64,000 nucleotides of DNA from Nevskiaceae bacterium (GTDB lineage: Bacteria > Pseudomonadota > Gammaproteobacteria > Steroidobacterales > Steroidobacteraceae). Positions 60,825 through 64,000 of the stretch are shown piece by piece. Under the pieces are notes generated by a model. It searched no databases, was not told the DNA's origin, and saw nothing but the letters and a program-made list of their open reading frames with translations. How positions within the stretch are numbered: position 1 is the stretch's first letter; every line of letters starts with the position of its first letter. The DNA is taken from assembly GCA_024234075.1 (NCBI GenBank), contig JACKOV010000005.1, positions 62,001 to 126,000 on the forward strand, written 5' to 3'. The position numbers and the translations under genes are program-made.

Positions 60825-63800
60825 TTAAGCGAGCAGTTTGCGCAGCGCCTCGACACCGACCGACAGGGTTGCGAAGTCGGTACCGCCGGCGGTCTGCAGA
60901 TCGGCGAGGGTGCGCCGCCAGGGCTCGAGGTCGGTCGCGCGCCGGACGAGCCAGCGTTCGAGCTGGGTCTCGACCGTGCTGCGGCCCGGCACCGCCAGCA
61001 CCTGCTCGGCAATACGGCGCTGTATGCGCAACGCGGCGTCGCGCAGGCCGCGACGTGCGACCGCCTGCCAGGTTCCGTCGACCGGCAGCGATTCGATGCC
61101 GGCGCGCAGCCAGTCGAGACCGAGTCGGGCACCGGCGTGAAAATAGATGCCGGCGGTCAGTGCGAGACCGGCTCGCCGGGCCGTTGCGATCTCGACGATG
61201 TCGAAAGCCGTTGCCATGGCGTCGCTGCTGGCCATGAAGGACGCCAGCTCCGGGGGCGCGCCGTGGTCCGCGTAGGCGGTGTGGTTGCGCTGCCAGGCTT
61301 CGCGGTCGAGTCCGGCGAGTGCGCCGGGCAGCAGGCTGCTCAGTTCGCGGATCGCGGGGCGGAAGTGTCGCACGGTCGCCTCGATGTCCAGTCGACCGCG
61401 GCGGTGGTGCAGCAGCCAATAGCTGGTGTGGCGCAACAGGCGCGCGGTCTGGCCATGCATCGCATACTGGATCGCGGCGGGTACGCGGTTGTCGAGCGCC
61501 TCGATCCGGGCCCAGCAGGCGCGCAGGTCGAAGCATTCACGCACCGTGCTGTAGGCGCGTGCCACCTGCGCGGCGTTCGCGCCGGTGTCCTCGATCGCCC
61601 GCGGCACGAAGCTCGGGCCCATCCGGTTGATCACACTGTTGGTGGTCGCGGTGGCGATGATCTCGCGCCGCAGCCGGTGCCGCGTGATCGCTCGCGGGAA
61701 GCGGCGGGCGAAGCGCGCCGGGAAGTAGCGCTCCAGCTCCTGCGAAAGATAGGGGTCTTCCGGGACGTCGGACTCGATCAGCTGCTGGTTGAGCGAGATC
61801 TTGGAATAGGAGAGCAGTACCGCGAGTTCTGGCCGGGTCAGGCCGAGGCTGCGTTTGTGCCGCTCGGCGAATGTTTCGTCGTCAGGCAGGAACTCGACCT
61901 TGCGGTCGAGCAGGCCCTCGCGTTCCAGCAGCCGGGTGACGTGCTGCAGTTCCAGCAGCCGGCGCGCCGCCTGCGCTTCGAGCGTCGATAGTGCCTGGCT
62001 TTGCAGGTAGTTGTTGCGCAGCACCAGCAGCGCCACTTCGTCGGTGGCGGCGAAGAGCAGGCGGTTGCGTTCCGGTCGTTGCAGTGCGCTGCGGCGTTCT
62101 TCCGCATTGGTCAGGATCTTCAGATTCACTTCGACGTCGGAGGTGTTCACGCCGGCTGAGTTGTCGATGAAGTCGGTGTTGATCCGTCCGCCCGTGAGCG
62201 CGTACTCCACGCGACCGAGCTGGGTGAAGCCGAGATTGCCGCCTTCGCCGACGACCCGGGCACGCAGCTCGCGGCCGTCGACCCGGACGGCGTCGTTGCT
62301 TCGATCGCCGGCTGCCGCCGGCGATTCGGTCGACGCCTTGACGTAGGTGCCGATGCCGCCGTTCCACAGTAGGTCCACCTGCATCCGCAGGATGGCGCGG
62401 ATCACCTCGATCGGCGGCGCAGTCGTCGCGGCGATGCCGAGCAGGCGCTGCGCTTCCGGCGAGAGCGGGATGGTCTTGGCGCTGCGCAGATGCACACCGC
62501 CGCCGCGCGACAGCAGGCGCCGGTCGTAATCGTCCCAGCCGGAGCGCGGCAGACGGAACAGTCGTTCACGCTCGCGCCAGCTGCGGCGTGGATCGGGATC
62601 CGGATCGATGAAGATGTGCTGGTGGTTGAATGCCGCGACCAGCTTGATCTGCGGCGACAGCAGCATGCCGTTGCCGAACACGTCGCCCGACATGTCGCCG
62701 ATGCCTGCGACCGTGAACGGCGTCGCCTGGGTATCGAGACCGAGCTCGCGGAAGTGGCGCTTGACGCATTCCCAGGCGCCGCGCGCCGTGATGCCCATCT
62801 TCTTGTGGTCGTATCCGGCCGAGCCGCCGGAGGCGAATGCATCGCCGAGCCAGAAACCGCGTTCGAGTGCGATGCCGTTGGCAGTGTCGGAAAAGCTCGC
62901 CGTACCCTTGTCGGCCGCGACAACCAGGTAGGGATCGTCGCCGTCCTGGCGCACGGTGCGCGGCGGCGGCACGATGCGCTCGCCGACGATGTTGTCGGTG
63001 ACGTCGAGCAGGGCGCCGATGAAATCGCGATAGGCGGCGACGCCTTGGCGCTGCGCCTCGTCGCGGCTGGCGCCGGCTGCGAGGCGGCGCGGCACGAAAC
63101 CGCCTTTGGCGCCGACCGGGACGATCAGCGTATTCTTGACGTTCTGCGCCTTCATCAGCCCGAGGATCTCGGTGCGGAAGTCCTCGCGCCGGTCGGACCA
63201 GCGCAGGCCGCCACGGGCCACCAGCCCCATCCGCAGATGCACGCCCTCGACGCTCGGTGAGTAGACGAAGATCTCGAAGCGCGGCCGCGGCAGCGGCAGC
63301 CCCGGGATGCCTGCCGGGTCGAGTTTCAGTGCCAGGGTCGGGCGCATCGCCCCGTGCGCGTCGCGCTGCCAGAAGTTGGTCCGCAGGGTCGCCTCGATCG
63401 TCGCCAGAAAGGCGCGCAGGATCCGGTCCTCGTCGGCGCCGGCGACGCTTTCGAGCCGGCGGGTGAGCATCGCGGACAGCTTCCGGGTGCGGCCGTCGCG
63501 GCCGCGCTCCGGCGCATCCGGATCGAAACGGGTTTCGAACAGGCGCACCAGGTCGGCGGCGAAGGCCGTATGGGCGGTGAGCACGCGCTCCATGTACACC
63601 TGGCTGAACGGCAGGCCGGTCTGCAGCAGATAGCGGCAGTAGGCGCGTAGTACCACCAGCTGGCGCACGGTCAGCGACGTGGGCAGCAACAGGCGGTGGA
63701 AGCCGTCGTTCTCGACCTCGCCGCGCCAGCTCGCGAGTACGGCCTCGACAAAGCGCGGTTCGATCTTCTCGATGTCGAGTGCCAGGCCGGCGCCGTGCTC

Positions 63801-64000
63801 GAGTTCGAAGTCCTGGACGTTGGCGCCGCCGGCGACATCGGGCAGCGCGATCCGCCACGGGCGCTCCGACATCACCCGCAGGCCGAAGTTCTCCATCATC
63901 GGCAGCAGGTCGGAGATCGCGATCGGCCCGCCGGCCTTGACGATGCGCAGATGCAGGCGTGACGGCGGGCTGCCGGGTGGGCGATGCAGATTCAGGCGCA
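60825..64000 (-). CDS. gdhB: NAD-specific glutamate dehydrogenase, large (GdhB) type, 5' end outside window
   Basis: At least 1058 codons are visible; the family is about 1600 residues, so the N-terminal third is missing beyond the right edge. The frame is open up to 64000 (reading LHLRIVKAGGPIAISDLLPM before the first internal Met). Deaminates glutamate to 2-oxoglutarate with NAD+ (EC 1.4.1.2). Motifs: GLVARGGLRWSDRREDFRTE, NTLIVPVGAKGGFVPRR (substrate Lys), FTVAGIGDMSGDVFGNGMLL (NAD-binding region) and DLLWNGGIGTYVKAS. It could use the glutamate produced by the hut pathway. Ends with LRKLLA and TAA at 60825. Confidence 0.95.
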   Translation of the reverse strand, partial: RLNLHRPPGSPPSRLHLRIVKAGGPIAISDLLPMMENFGLRVMSERPWRIALPDVAGGANVQDFELEHGAGLALDIEKIEPRFVEAVLASWRGEVENDGFHRLLLPTSLTVRQLVVLRAYCRYLLQTGLPFSQVYMERVLTAHTAFAADLVRLFETRFDPDAPERGRDGRTRKLSAMLTRRLESVAGADEDRILRAFLATIEATLRTNFWQRDAHGAMRPTLALKLDPAGIPGLPLPRPRFEIFVYSPSVEGVHLRMGLVARGGLRWSDRREDFRTEILGLMKAQNVKNTLIVPVGAKGGFVPRRLAAGASRDEAQRQGVAAYRDFIGALLDVTDNIVGERIVPPPRTVRQDGDDPYLVVAADKGTASFSDTANGIALERGFWLGDAFASGGSAGYDHKKMGITARGAWECVKRHFRELGLDTQATPFTVAGIGDMSGDVFGNGMLLSPQIKLVAAFNHQHIFIDPDPDPRRSWRERERLFRLPRSGWDDYDRRLLSRGGGVHLRSAKTIPLSPEAQRLLGIAATTAPPIEVIRAILRMQVDLLWNGGIGTYVKASTESPAAAGDRSNDAVRVDGRELRARVVGEGGNLGFTQLGRVEYALTGGRINTDFIDNSAGVNTSDVEVNLKILTNAEERRSALQRPERNRLLFAATDEVALLVLRNNYLQSQALSTLEAQAARRLLELQHVTRLLEREGLLDRKVEFLPDDETFAERHKRSLGLTRPELAVLLSYSKISLNQQLIESDVPEDPYLSQELERYFPARFARRFPRAITRHRLRREIIATATTNSVINRMGPSFVPRAIEDTGANAAQVARAYSTVRECFDLRACWARIEALDNRVPAAIQYAMHGQTARLLRHTSYWLLHHRRGRLDIEATVRHFRPAIRELSSLLPGALAGLDREAWQRNHTAYADHGAPPELASFMASSDAMATAFDIVEIATARRAGLALTAGIYFHAGARLGLDWLRAGIESLPVDGTWQAVARRGLRDAALRIQRRIAEQVLAVPGRSTVETQLERWLVRRATDLEPWRRTLADLQTAGGTDFATLSVGVEALRKLLA

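Overview
The window is GC-rich, densely coded bacterial chromosome. TonB-dependent thiamine uptake under a TPP riboswitch, a hutUIGHC operon, a large NAD-type glutamate dehydrogenase, periplasmic c-type cytochromes serving a molybdenum hydroxylase and many Tat or lipoprotein signals all point to a Gram-negative proteobacterium. My best guess is a gammaproteobacterium near Xanthomonadales/Nevskiales/Steroidobacterales. That guess is inference from gene content; no rRNA or tRNA gene is present to settle it.

Layout. 1-7.3 kb: the 3' end of a UvrD-like helicase, a small DUF6152-like exported protein, two coupled envelope genes, a decayed ACT-domain/UPF0210 pair, a secreted unknown, a cytochrome c and a large LuxR-type (LAL/MalT-like) regulator. 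7.3-14.1 kb: a compact histidine-utilisation operon (hutU, hutI, hutG, hutH, hutC) with a HutC-type palindrome in front and transposase debris on both sides (ISL3-like left, IS91-like right). 14.4-19.5 kb: a membrane-anchored HtrA-like protease followed by MoxR ATPase, DUF58 and two vWA proteins. 19.5-25.6 kb: a loose region with long noncoding gaps holding an SDR oxidoreductase, a cupin, a DUF1838 protein, a Sel1-type repeat protein and an exported nitrilase-fold protein that lacks the catalytic cysteine. 25.8-28.7 kb: an ECF sigma factor coupled to a Ser/Thr kinase with a TPR-like C-terminal region. 28.8-32.8 kb: a three-gene molybdenum hydroxylase/cytochrome c operon, divergent from a second DUF1838-like gene.

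35.1-48.3 kb is the least familiar part. It has two solute-binding proteins of the oligopeptide class with no permease genes, a methyltransferase, a 654-residue protein made of two nitrilase-fold halves (only the second with a complete Glu-Lys-Cys triad), an IclR regulator, a metallo-hydrolase, a two-domain ModF-like ATPase, an internally deleted MFS transporter, a gamma-glutamyltransferase lipoprotein and a third nitrilase-fold protein with a changed nucleophile position. Together they suggest capture and hydrolysis of small amides, peptides or gamma-glutamyl compounds. It is my main candidate for an undescribed system.

48.5-64 kb: small conserved genes (a Cys-rich unknown, a beta-propeller, a GIY-YIG-like protein, a gamma-carbonic anhydrase, a Rieske protein, a PhzF protein). 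Then comes a thiamine-salvage operon (TPP riboswitch, TonB receptor, YkoF-like binding protein, PnuT-like transporter, kinase-like protein), followed by ferredoxin, an enoyl-CoA hydratase-family protein, an RraB-like membrane protein, a TetR regulator, phosphoglycerate mutase, a glycosyltransferase and the NAD-glutamate dehydrogenase, which runs off the right edge. No CRISPR array, rRNA, tRNA or complete mobile element was seen.
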